Origin: Hyphomicrobium sp.
GTDB lineage: Bacteria; Pseudomonadota; Alphaproteobacteria; Rhizobiales; Hyphomicrobiaceae
Direction: 5' to 3'
DNA length: 64,000 nt
Assembly (NCBI GenBank): GCA_025351425.1
Contig: JANXVY010000009.1
Coordinates: 20,813-84,812, forward strand
Positions 52,948 to 60,386 of the stretch are shown here, piece by piece (position 1 is the first letter of the stretch; every line of letters starts with the position of its first letter). Below the pieces are notes generated by a model. It worked only from the letters and a program-made list of their open reading frames with translations. It ran no database searches and was not told the DNA's origin. The position numbers were made by a program, and so were the translations under genes.

Positions 52948-54173
52948 ACGAGATCGAACCAGTCGTCGCCGAAGGCGCGCACTCTTCTTCAAGTGGCGCC
53001 GAAGGCGCGCAAACTTCCCCCAGGATAGCCGAAGGCGCGCAAGCCTGGCCCAGGGCCGACCACAGCACTGAACCCGCTTGCGGCCGCGCGCCCATGGGCC
53101 TGCTTGCGGAACTGACCTATCGCTGCCCGCTGCAGTGCCCTTATTGCTCCAATCCGCTGGAGATGGACAAGCCCAGCACCGAGCTTTCGACGGCCGAATG
53201 GCAGCGCGTGTTCAAAGAGGCGGCTGAACTCGGCATCCTCCAGCTGCACCTCTCCGGCGGCGAGCCGACGGCACGCAAGGATCTGGAAGAACTGGTGAAG
53301 ACAGCCTCGCAGTCGGGCATGTACACCAACTTGATCACGGCGGGCGTGCTGCTGACCAAGGACCGGCTGAAGGCGTTGCAGGACGCAGGTCTCGATCATT
53401 TGCAGCTCTCGATCCAGGACGTGGACGAGGCGAACGCCGAGAAGATTTCGGCCTACAAGGGCGGTCTTGCCAAGAAGCGCGAGCTTTGCGGCTGGATGCA
53501 CGCATTAGGTATGCCGCTGACCGTCAACGCGCCGATCCATCGCGCCAACATCGAAAACCTTCCCGCCATCGTCGAATTCGCGGTTGCCATGGGGGCAAAC
53601 CGCCTCGAAGTCGCGCACGTCCAGTATTACGCCTGGGCGCTGAAGAACCGCGCAGCCCTCATGCCGACGCGCGAACAGATGATGAAGACGGTCGAGATCG
53701 TCGATGCCGCCAAGGAGAAGTACAAAGGCATCATGGTGTTCGACTTCGTTGTGCCGGACTACTACGCGAGCCGTCCGAAGCCCTGCATGGGCGGCTGGGG
53801 CCGCGGCTCGATGAACATCACCCCCTCGGGCCGGGTGCTGCCCTGCCACGCCGCCGAAAGCATTCCGGGCCTCGAATTCGACAACGTCCGCAACAAGTCG
53901 CTCTCGGATATCTGGCTCACGGGCCAGGCGTTCGAGAAATATCGCGGCACCTCGTGGATGAAGGAGCCGTGCCGCTCTTGCGACCGCCGCGAAATCGACT
54001 GGGGCGGCTGCCGCTGCCAGGCAATGATGATGACCGGCGATCCAACCAACGTGGACCCCGCCTGCGGACTGTCGCCGCGGCACGCCGAGTTTGTGGCGCT
54101 TGCCACCGCCGAAAGCCACGTGACAACCCCGCCCCCATTCGTGTATCGCCGCTTAGGCGGAACGGTGGGGTAA
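52944..54173 (+). CDS. pqqE: PQQ peptide cross-linking radical SAM enzyme PqqE, N-terminally extended
   Basis: Forms the Glu-Tyr carbon-carbon bond in PqqA. In 409 aa: radical SAM motif CPLQCPYCSNPLEM, GILQLHLSGGEPTARKDLEE, and C-terminal SPASM cysteines around GRGSMNITPSGRVLPCHAAE and KEPCRSCDRREIDWGGCRCQ. The catalytic domain starts near Met51 (ATG 53094). Ahead of it are about 50 residues containing three AEGA(H/Q) units, encoded by GCCGAAGGCGCGCA repeated three times, not typical of PqqE. ATG 52944 overlaps the pqqD stop, favouring the long form. Confidence 0.94.
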   Translation: MNEIEPVVAEGAHSSSSGAEGAQTSPRIAEGAQAWPRADHSTEPACGRAPMGLLAELTYRCPLQCPYCSNPLEMDKPSTELSTAEWQRVFKEAAELGILQLHLSGGEPTARKDLEELVKTASQSGMYTNLITAGVLLTKDRLKALQDAGLDHLQLSIQDVDEANAEKISAYKGGLAKKRELCGWMHALGMPLTVNAPIHRANIENLPAIVEFAVAMGANRLEVAHVQYYAWALKNRAALMPTREQMMKTVEIVDAAKEKYKGIMVFDFVVPDYYASRPKPCMGGWGRGSMNITPSGRVLPCHAAESIPGLEFDNVRNKSLSDIWLTGQAFEKYRGTSWMKEPCRSCDRREIDWGGCRCQAMMMTGDPTNVDPACGLSPRHAEFVALATAESHVTTPPPFVYRRLGGTVG

Positions 54174-54175
54174 AC

Positions 54176-54637
54176 ATGAAAACGATCAAACGCGCAGCAG
54201 CACTTGCAGCATTGACCTTGGTACTTAGCGCCTGCGCAGACGCCGTCCCTCCACAAGCCGTAGCTCAACCAACAACCGGAAACACCATGACCACGACTGC
54301 CTCGGGCCTGCAGATCAACGACACCGTCGCCGGCACGGGCGCATCGCCCGCCAAGGGCCAGACCTGCGTGATGCACTACACCGGCTGGCTGTATAACGAC
54401 GGCGTAAAAGGCAAAAAGTTCGACAGCTCCGTCGACCGCGGCCAGCCCTTCGAGTTCAAGATCGGCGTCGGCCAGGTGATCGGCGGCTGGGATGAAGGCG
54501 TATCTACCATGAAGGTCGGCGGCAAGCGCACGCTGATCATCCCGCCGGCTTTGGGCTATGGCGCCCGCGGCGCCGGCGGTGCCATTCCGCCCAACGCGAC
54601 GTTGATTTTCGACGTCGAACTGCTCGCCATCAAGTAG
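54176..54637 (+). CDS. FKBP-type peptidyl-prolyl isomerase, lipoprotein
   Basis: In 153 aa: signal peptide with lipobox LVLSAC (Cys about 19), then an FKBP domain: GLQINDTVAGTGASPAKGQT, CVMHYTGWLYNDG, KKFDSSVDRGQPFEFKIG, QVIGGWDEGVSTMKVGGKRT and LIIPPALGYGARGAGG, the active-site set being intact. Periplasmic protein folding helper. It begins 2 bp after the pqqE stop; its ribosome site is GGTGGGG (54164-54170), complementary to the CCCCACC of the small RNA loops at 39406 and 39614. Confidence 0.93.
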   Translation: MKTIKRAAALAALTLVLSACADAVPPQAVAQPTTGNTMTTTASGLQINDTVAGTGASPAKGQTCVMHYTGWLYNDGVKGKKFDSSVDRGQPFEFKIGVGQVIGGWDEGVSTMKVGGKRTLIIPPALGYGARGAGGAIPPNATLIFDVELLAIK

Positions 54638-54786
54638 CTTCGCCTAATTGCTCAGCTGCGGTTCATCTGAGAACCGCTACAGTCCTAGCTGCGCAGCTTT
54701 GTCGCAGAGTTGCCGGTCGAGACTGCATGATAGGACACTATCCCAACCCAGCTCGACAGCGGGGACGGATTTCAGGGAGAACGCGT

Positions 54787-55152
54787 ATGAAGAAGACGAT
54801 TCTGGCTCTCGCGCTGGTCGCAGGCCTGCCGGTTGCAGCTCACGCACAGGACGCTGAAGCAGGCAAAGCCGTGTTCAACGTGTGCAAGGCTTGCCACGGC
54901 ATTGGCGAAGGCGCCAAGAACCAAGTGGGCCCCGTGCTCAATGGCGTCATCGGCCGCAAGGCTGGCACGGCCGCCGATTTCAACTACTCGGAAGCCATGA
55001 AGGCCTCGGGCCTGACCTGGGATGAAGCGACGTTCGCCGAATACATCTCCAACCCGAAGGCCAAGGTACCGGGCAACAAGATGGTGTTCGCCGGCGTCAA
55101 GGACGAACAGAAGGTCAAGGACCTGATCGCATTCCTCAAGACGAACCCCTGA
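54787..55152 (+). CDS. Periplasmic class I cytochrome c
   Basis: In 121 aa: signal peptide (ILALALVAGLPVAAHA), heme motif VCKACHGIGEGAKN, QVGPVLNGVIGRKAGTAADF, and the Met ligand region PGNKMVFAGVKDEQKV. Close to the c2/c-550 type that in many methylotrophs carries electrons from periplasmic dehydrogenases to the oxidase. ATG 54787; the upstream frame start at 54727 would not give a signal peptide. The position just after the pqq operon supports but does not prove a role in methanol oxidation. Confidence 0.93.
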   Translation: MKKTILALALVAGLPVAAHAQDAEAGKAVFNVCKACHGIGEGAKNQVGPVLNGVIGRKAGTAADFNYSEAMKASGLTWDEATFAEYISNPKAKVPGNKMVFAGVKDEQKVKDLIAFLKTNP

Positions 55153-55177
55153 TCGGCTCGACTTGTTGATGAATTTC

Positions 55178-55209
55178 AAGCCGCCGGCTTCAAATCCGGC
55201 GGCTTTTTT
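55178..55209. terminator. Intrinsic terminator between cytochrome c and folK
   Basis: AAGCCGCCGG (55178-55187) pairs with CCGGCGGCTT (55196-55205), then a T-run to 55209. The A/T flanks make it usable from both directions; the folK stop codon (55208-55210) lies in the T-run. Confidence 0.9.
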
Positions 55210-55714
55210 ATGGACCAGGCGTCAACGCGACCACGTCGTCGTGCGGCAACTCGGTGAGCCACGCCCGCACCGAGCGCCCCTTGATCACCAGATCCGGCGC
55301 GACGTCTGCGAGCGGCACCAGCACGAATGCCCGCGCCGTTATGTGCGGATGCGGCAGGACGAGATCGGGATCGTTCAGCGCCAGATCGCGATAAACCAGA
55401 ATATCGAGATCGATGACGCGCGGCCCCCACTTGATCGTGCGTTCACGCCCCAACTGCCGCTCGACCGCCTGGCAGCGCGCGAGCAGTTCGTGCGGCGCAA
55501 GCTCGGTCTTGACGCTCATGCAAGCATTCACGAACCAGTCCTGGTCGGTATGGCCCCAAGGCGCGGTGCGATAATTCGCGCTGCGTTTGACGAGGCGCAC
55601 CCACCCGTCCGCGGTGAACGCCTGGACGGCGTCCGCAATGTGGCAAGCCTTGTCGCCGATATTGGAGCCAAGCGCGATGATGGCATCGAAGCCGGGAACG
55701 GAAGAAACAACCAT
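55208..55714 (-). CDS. folK: 2-amino-4-hydroxy-6-hydroxymethyldihydropteridine pyrophosphokinase
   Basis: Transfers pyrophosphate from ATP to 6-hydroxymethyl-dihydropterin. In 168 aa: ALGSNIGDKACHIADAVQAF, YRTAPWGHTDQDWFVNACM, RTIKWGPRVIDLDILVYRDL (the catalytic WGPRxIDLDI) and LPHPHITARAFVLVPL. The start ATG 55714 overlaps the stop of the dehydratase gene (TGATG). The companion genes folP and folB are not here; next to the H4MPT genes it may feed folate, H4MPT, or both. Confidence 0.94.
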   Translation of the reverse strand: MVVSSVPGFDAIIALGSNIGDKACHIADAVQAFTADGWVRLVKRSANYRTAPWGHTDQDWFVNACMSVKTELAPHELLARCQAVERQLGRERTIKWGPRVIDLDILVYRDLALNDPDLVLPHPHITARAFVLVPLADVAPDLVIKGRSVRAWLTELPHDDVVALTPGP

Positions 55715-56091
55715 CAGTCGTGCTTGACGTAGGAAAAGCGGGCGTCGCCCGTCGGCGTGCCTTCCAGCGCGGAGCCCGGCGTTTTGGCTGGCTGCCACTG
55801 CACGACCTCCTCGATCTTGCGGGCAAGCTCCAGGTCTTTCATCGTGATACCCTTGGCGGCATGCGTAACGAGCCGCACCTCGACCCAGGCATACGACGCG
55901 GTGAGATCGGGATGGTGCCAAGCCGCTTCCGCCAGATGGCCGACGGTATTGATGACCATCAGCGTGCCTTTCCAGCCGTGGGTCTTGTAGGTGCGGCGGA
56001 TAAAGCCATCGTTGAGTTGCCACGACGGCAGATGTTGGGCGAGCCAAGCCGTGACGTCGGAATCGGCCATCGGCGTTTCACGGGTTGCCAT
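55714..56091 (-). CDS. Pterin-4-alpha-carbinolamine dehydratase family protein
   Basis: In 125 aa: WLAQHLPSWQLNDGFIRRTY, and the signature VGHLAEAAWHHPDLTASYAW with the catalytic His pair, then RLVTHAAKGITMKDLELARK. Start ATG 56091 (AGAGGAA upstream); ATG 56070 is possible. These proteins dehydrate 4a-hydroxypterins; no aromatic amino acid hydroxylase is adjacent. PCD-like genes are known next to H4MPT genes in methylotrophs, so a role in pterin cofactor synthesis is likely. Divergent from the RFAP synthase gene and coupled to folK. Confidence 0.92.
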   Translation of the reverse strand: MATRETPMADSDVTAWLAQHLPSWQLNDGFIRRTYKTHGWKGTLMVINTVGHLAEAAWHHPDLTASYAWVEVRLVTHAAKGITMKDLELARKIEEVVQWQPAKTPGSALEGTPTGDARFSYVKHD

Positions 56092-56184
56092 TCGCGGGTT
56101 CCTCTGCTGTGTTCAGGATGGTAAGTCTGACGACGAACGGCACCACGCTGATCATTTTCCTGTTCCTGGCAATTAGACACACAC

Positions 56185-57246
56185 ATGTCCAATATCAATC
56201 CAAGCTTGGCCGGCGTCACCGGAAAATCTCCTGATGCCCTGCGCATCAAGCTGCCCGAGGACACAAAACCCAAGACCTTCCGCAAGGTCATGGTGCGGGC
56301 ACCCGCCCGCTTGCATCTGGGGTTCCTTGACCTGTCCGGCGGCGTCGGCCGCCGCTACGGTGGCCTGGGGCTTGCAATCGATGCGCCCAAAACCAAGCTA
56401 TCGGTGGCGATGGCGTCCTCGTTCTCGGCCTCGGGCCCGGAATCCGATCGCGCACTTCTGGCCGCCCATCGCTATGGGGCCGAATTCGCCCCCGATATCA
56501 AATTCTGCGTCGAAATCGAGCGCGCGATCCCAACGCATGCTGGCCTAGGCTCGGGCACGCAACTCAATCTCGCCATCGGCGCCGCTATCCTGAAGCTCTC
56601 CGGACAGAACCGTTCCGGCGCCCAGATCGGGGCACTGGCGGAACGCGGCGCCCGCTCTGCGATCGGCATCGCGGCCTTCGAGCATGGCGGGTTTATCGTG
56701 GACGCCGGCAAATCGCTCGATCCCGCCCACGCCAGCGCTCCGCCCCCCGTGGTCATGCGCGCGCCCTTCCCCGACGACTGGCGCGCCATCTTGATCATGG
56801 ATGAGCAGATCCAGGGCGTTCACGGCGACCGCGAGACGGCGGCCTTCGCAAGCCTTCCCCCGTTCCCCTCCGCCGCCGCGGCCCACATCTGTCATCTGGT
56901 GCTGATGCAGCTCGCCCCCGCCCTTTATGAAAGCGACATCGCCTCGTTCGGCGCCGCGCTGACGCAAATCCAGGAAATCGTCGGCCACCATTTTGCGTCC
57001 GCACAGGGCGGTTCGGCGTGGTCGAGCCCCGCCGTCGGCCGGATGGCCAGTAAACTGAAGGATGCCGGAGCGGTGGGCATCGGCCAGAGTTCCTGGGGTC
57101 CGACGGGCTTTGCGTTTACCCCGACCGAAACCGCGGCCAAAAGCCTCTATCATTCTTTCGTAGGAGACGCTAAGGCCGACGGGCTGAAGTTGCTCATTGT
57201 ACGCGGCCGCAATACCGGCGCGACCATCGATAGCATTTTCAGCTGA
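56185..57246 (+). CDS. Beta-ribofuranosylaminobenzene 5'-phosphate (RFAP) synthase
   Basis: First committed enzyme of H4MPT synthesis: joins 4-aminobenzoate (or 4-hydroxybenzoate) with PRPP, releasing CO2. In 353 aa, GHMP-kinase fold: VRAPARLHLGFLDLSGGVGR at about 37-56, GGLGLAIDAP, the ATP-type loop ERAIPTHAGLGSGTQLNLAI, and the late GIGQSSWGPTGFAF. An N-terminal tail of about 35 hydrophilic residues precedes the fold. The gene corresponds to Orf4/mptG of methylotroph clusters and is 58 bp before mtdB. Confidence 0.92.
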   Translation: MSNINPSLAGVTGKSPDALRIKLPEDTKPKTFRKVMVRAPARLHLGFLDLSGGVGRRYGGLGLAIDAPKTKLSVAMASSFSASGPESDRALLAAHRYGAEFAPDIKFCVEIERAIPTHAGLGSGTQLNLAIGAAILKLSGQNRSGAQIGALAERGARSAIGIAAFEHGGFIVDAGKSLDPAHASAPPPVVMRAPFPDDWRAILIMDEQIQGVHGDRETAAFASLPPFPSAAAAHICHLVLMQLAPALYESDIASFGAALTQIQEIVGHHFASAQGGSAWSSPAVGRMASKLKDAGAVGIGQSSWGPTGFAFTPTETAAKSLYHSFVGDAKADGLKLLIVRGRNTGATIDSIFS

Positions 57247-57304
57247 TCCCCGCCTGAGAGCCCCCTCTTAGACACGCCATCCAGTTCGGACCGCCGGAGA
57301 CCCA

Positions 57305-58204
57305 ATGAGCGACGCCACGCCGATTCTGCACATGCTTTCGCCGCAAAAACACATGAGCCCGTTCGACGTGAACATGGCGGCGGATGCAGGTTTCAAAGTC
57401 ATCGTGCCCTATATCAACGTCACCCCCGAAGAGGTGACGGCGCTGGTTCAGGACGCGATTTTCTCGCGCCCCCCCCAGGACGGCGTGCGCACGGGCATGT
57501 TCATCGGCGGCAAGGATGCGATCCTGGCCCTCGACATGTTGGAAGCAGCCCGCAAGGCGATGGTGCCGCCGTTCCAGGTCTCGGTGTTCGCCGACCCCGC
57601 CGGCTCCTTCACGACCGCCGCCGCCATGGTTGCCTGCGTCGAACGCGTACTTAAGAACAAATTCGGCCGCTCGCTGAAGGGCGCCAAGATCGCCGTGTTC
57701 GGCGCAACCGGCGTCGTTGGCTTCGCCGCCTCGATCATCGCAGCTCTGGAAGGCGCGGAAGTAAAGCTCGTCGCCCACCGCGGCGTCGATCGCGTGATCA
57801 AGAGCGCCGCCGTTTCCAAGGAGCGCTTCGGCGTCACCCTTGAGGCTGTCAACGGCGAAACCGACGAACAAAAGCGCGACGTCATCGCCAATGCTGAAAT
57901 CATCTTCGCAGCCGCCGCTGCCGGCGTCCGTGTGGTCTCCGCCGAGCACAAGGCGCTGGCCAAGAACTTGCTGATCGCGGCCGACGTGAACGCCGTTCCC
58001 CCGCCCGGCGTGGACGGCATGGACCTGTTCATGGACGGCGCGCCGCTGCCGGGCTGCAATGCCCTCGGCATCGGTCCGCTCGCCATCGGCGACATCAAGT
58101 ACAAGACGGAATCGGGCCTCTTCAAGCAGATGCTCACCTCGAAGGAGCCGCTGCTGCTAGACTTCCGCCACGCCTTCGCGATGGCGCGCGGGCTGGTGGC
58201 GTAA
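57305..58204 (+). CDS. mtdB: NAD(P)-dependent methylene-H4MPT dehydrogenase
   Basis: Oxidises methylene-H4MPT to methenyl-H4MPT in formaldehyde oxidation; cytoplasmic. In 299 aa: ILHMLSPQKHMSPFDVNMAA with the substrate site, IGGKDAILALDMLEAARKAM, the Rossmann glycine motif AVFGATGVVGFAASIIAALE, and AAADVNAVPPPGVDGMD-like segment before DLFMDGAPLPGC. Length and motifs match Methylobacterium and Hyphomicrobium MtdB. Followed by mch after 191 bp containing a hairpin element. Confidence 0.95.
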   Translation: MSDATPILHMLSPQKHMSPFDVNMAADAGFKVIVPYINVTPEEVTALVQDAIFSRPPQDGVRTGMFIGGKDAILALDMLEAARKAMVPPFQVSVFADPAGSFTTAAAMVACVERVLKNKFGRSLKGAKIAVFGATGVVGFAASIIAALEGAEVKLVAHRGVDRVIKSAAVSKERFGVTLEAVNGETDEQKRDVIANAEIIFAAAAAGVRVVSAEHKALAKNLLIAADVNAVPPPGVDGMDLFMDGAPLPGCNALGIGPLAIGDIKYKTESGLFKQMLTSKEPLLLDFRHAFAMARGLVA

Positions 58205-58265
58205 CGCCTCGAAGCGGCGAATTCAACGGCCCCGACGAGCGTGTTTCGTCGAGAAAACGGAGGGG

Positions 58266-58313
58266 GTTTGGGGGAACTCGTACCCCCCCCAAACGGTGCA
58301 GGCGGTAGCCTGC
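58266..58313. repeat. Two-hairpin element with GGTA loop, between mtdB and mch
   Basis: GTTTGGGGG (58266-58274) pairs with CCCCCAAAC (58286-58294), enclosing AACtcGT; then GCAGGC-ggta-GCCTGC (58298-58313). It shares order and loop type with the element at 17073-17116. It would form in the mtdB-mch message. A run of eight C occurs at 58283-58290. Confidence 0.55.
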
Positions 58314-58395
58314 CGCGCAGCGCCCGCAGGTTGGCGCCGCCCATTCGACCCCATCCTTTCAAAAGGCCGGGGAACCGCAACCAAGGATCGCCTCC

Positions 58396-59364
58396 ATGCT
58401 CCCGATTTTCCCCAAGCCGAGCGTGAACGCCCGCGCCGACCGCCTCGTTGCGGATATCGTCGCAGACGCCGCCGCCCTGCGCTGCATCAGCTATACGGGT
58501 CCGTCCGGCGAACGCATTATCGATCTTGGTGCCGTAGCAACCGGCGGCATCGAAGCCGGCCGACGGCTTGCGGAGGTCTGCATGGGCGGACTGGGCACGG
58601 TGGCCATCACCACAGCCACGGGCCACGCAAACTGGCCGCTTGGCGTCGTCGTCCATTCGACCAACCCTGTGCTGGCGTGCCTTGCGAGCCAATACGCCGG
58701 CTGGACGCTGCAGGATGAGGCGAGCGGGTTTTTCGCGCTCGGCTCGGGTCCCGCTCGCGCCCTTTCGCGGGTCGAGGATCTTTACAAAGAACTCAACTAC
58801 GTCGACGACTATGACCGCGCAGCCCTGGTGATCGAGGGCGACAACCCGCCACCGGCCGCCGTCGTCGAGAACGTTGCCAAAGCCTGCCACATCGAACCCG
58901 CCGGCCTGACGGTGTTGTACGCGCCGACCGGCAGCCTGGCTGGCGGCGTACAGGTCTGCGCCCGCGTGCTGGAAGTGGCGCTGCATAAGGCGCACACGCT
59001 CCACTTTCCGCTCGAGCACATCATCGACGGTGTCGGCACCGCGCCTTTGAGCCCGCCGATCCCCGACTTCGTCCAGGCGATGGGCCGCACCAACGATGCG
59101 ATCATCTATGGCGGCCGGGTACAGTTGTTCGTGAAGGGCTCCAACGAAGCCGCCGAGAAACTGGCAGCCGAATTGCCGAGCCGCGGCTCGGCCGCTTACG
59201 GCAAACCGTTCGCCGAGATCTTCAGCGCGGTCAACGGCGACTTCTACAAGATCGACCCGATGCTGTTCTCGCCGGCCGCCGTGACGGTCTCGAACATGGA
59301 CACCGGCCGCTCGTTCCACGGCGGCGGATTGGCCCCCGAAATCGTCGACAAGAGCTTCAAGTAA
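58396..59364 (+). CDS. mch: Methenyltetrahydromethanopterin cyclohydrolase
   Basis: Hydrolyses methenyl-H4MPT to formyl-H4MPT. In 322 aa: [76 protein letters not shown] and [18 protein letters not shown], all typical of Mch from methanogens and methylotrophs. Start ATG 58396 ([11 protein letters not shown]). Next step enzyme (Fhc complex) is not in the window. Confidence 0.96.
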   Translation: MLPIFPKPSVNARADRLVADIVADAAALRCISYTGPSGERIIDLGAVATGGIEAGRRLAEVCMGGLGTVAITTATGHANWPLGVVVHSTNPVLACLASQYAGWTLQDEASGFFALGSGPARALSRVEDLYKELNYVDDYDRAALVIEGDNPPPAAVVENVAKACHIEPAGLTVLYAPTGSLAGGVQVCARVLEVALHKAHTLHFPLEHIIDGVGTAPLSPPIPDFVQAMGRTNDAIIYGGRVQLFVKGSNEAAEKLAAELPSRGSAAYGKPFAEIFSAVNGDFYKIDPMLFSPAAVTVSNMDTGRSFHGGGLAPEIVDKSFK

Positions 59365-59376
59365 GCAAGGAGCATT

Positions 59377-59486
59377 CCCTCTCCCCGTTCTTTCGGGAAG
59401 AGGGTTAGGGCAGGCAGCGGTCCCGAACATGTGGCACCGCGTCCCCCCAACCCTCTCCCCATGCGCGTGCAGAGCATGGAAGAGGG
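59377..59486. repeat. REP-like double hairpin between mch and the ATP-grasp gene
   Basis: Hairpin one pairs CCCTCTCCCC with GGGAAGAGGG (59377-59404); hairpin two pairs CCCTCTCCCCATG with CATGGAAGAGGG (59451-59486). The two are inverted in relation to each other, as in common bacterial REP/BIME elements. The 3' arm of hairpin two runs into the ribosome site of the next gene. Confidence 0.7.
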
Positions 59487-59492
59487 GGAACA

Positions 59493-60386
59493 GTGAAAAT
59501 CGCGTTGTTTGTAGATGAAGGCAACGGCGACTGGCACGCCCGCCGCCTCGTAAAAGCCTTGAACGCACGCGGCGCAGAAGTCGTCACCACCACGCTGAAG
59601 CACTGCGCCTTCGATACGGCAAGCCCAACCGGCCTGCGCATCCCCGGCTTTGATGATACCCTCCCCGACGGCGCGTTCGTCCGCTCGATCTCGCACGGCT
59701 CACTCGAACAAATCACGTTCCGGCTCGGCATCCTGCACGCGTTACGCGAAAGCGGCGTGCGCGTGTCGAACGATGCCCGCGCCGTCGAGCGCTGCGTCGA
59801 CAAATCGACCGCAACCTTTCTGCTCCAACGCGCCGGCATCCCGACGCCGGCCACGATCACGGTCGAAAGCGAAACGGCGGCTCACGCCCGCTTCGGCGAT
59901 CTCACCGCCCCCGTGGTGGTCAAGCCGCTGTTTGGCGCGCAAGGCGTCGGAATTACACGCGCGCCCTCACCCGCGGACTTGCCGCAGGAGGAGGAAGTGG
60001 GCCATGTATATTACATGCAGAGCTTCATCCCCCCGCGGTCGGTGGACTACCATGAGGATTGGCGCGTCTTCGTCTCCAGCGGGCGCGTACTGGCGGCCAT
60101 GGCTCGGCGCTCGAAATCCTGGATCACCAACGTCGCGCAGGGCGCTGAACCGGCAGCCCATACGCCTGACAAGGCGATGAGCGAATTAGCCACCGGCGCC
60201 GCCCGCGCGCTCGGCGCGGACTATGCGGGCGTCGACGTGATCCGCCATCAGGACGGCAGCCTGCTCGTGCTCGAGGCCAATTCGAACCCGGCCTGGCGCG
60301 GCCTGCAAAGCGTGACGGACGTCGACATCGCGGGCGCCCTGGCAACCGATTTTCTGGCCTCCCTCGAACGGCGCGCGATCCTATGA
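59493..60386 (+). CDS. RimK-type ATP-grasp protein of the H4MPT cluster (Orf5-like)
   Basis: In 297 aa: N-terminal pre-ATP-grasp part (KIALFVDEGNGDWHARRLVK), ATP-grasp core with DKSTATFLLQRAGIPTPATI, VVVKPLFGAQGVGITRAPSP, and the metal-binding end LLVLEANSNPAWRGLQSV. Similar genes (called Orf5) stand between mch and orf7 in Methylobacterium and relatives; ATP-grasp ligases of this type add glutamate or similar residues to pterin or furan cofactors, but the exact reaction here is not shown. GTG 59493 follows AGAGGGGGAACA. Coupled to the next gene by ATGA overlap. Confidence 0.87.
   Translation: MKIALFVDEGNGDWHARRLVKALNARGAEVVTTTLKHCAFDTASPTGLRIPGFDDTLPDGAFVRSISHGSLEQITFRLGILHALRESGVRVSNDARAVERCVDKSTATFLLQRAGIPTPATITVESETAAHARFGDLTAPVVVKPLFGAQGVGITRAPSPADLPQEEEVGHVYYMQSFIPPRSVDYHEDWRVFVSSGRVLAAMARRSKSWITNVAQGAEPAAHTPDKAMSELATGAARALGADYAGVDVIRHQDGSLLVLEANSNPAWRGLQSVTDVDIAGALATDFLASLERRAIL

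Noticed and set aside
57448..59568. 706-codon open frame antisense to mtdB and mch
   Set aside because: Spans two well-identified genes and their gap; no start context or motif.
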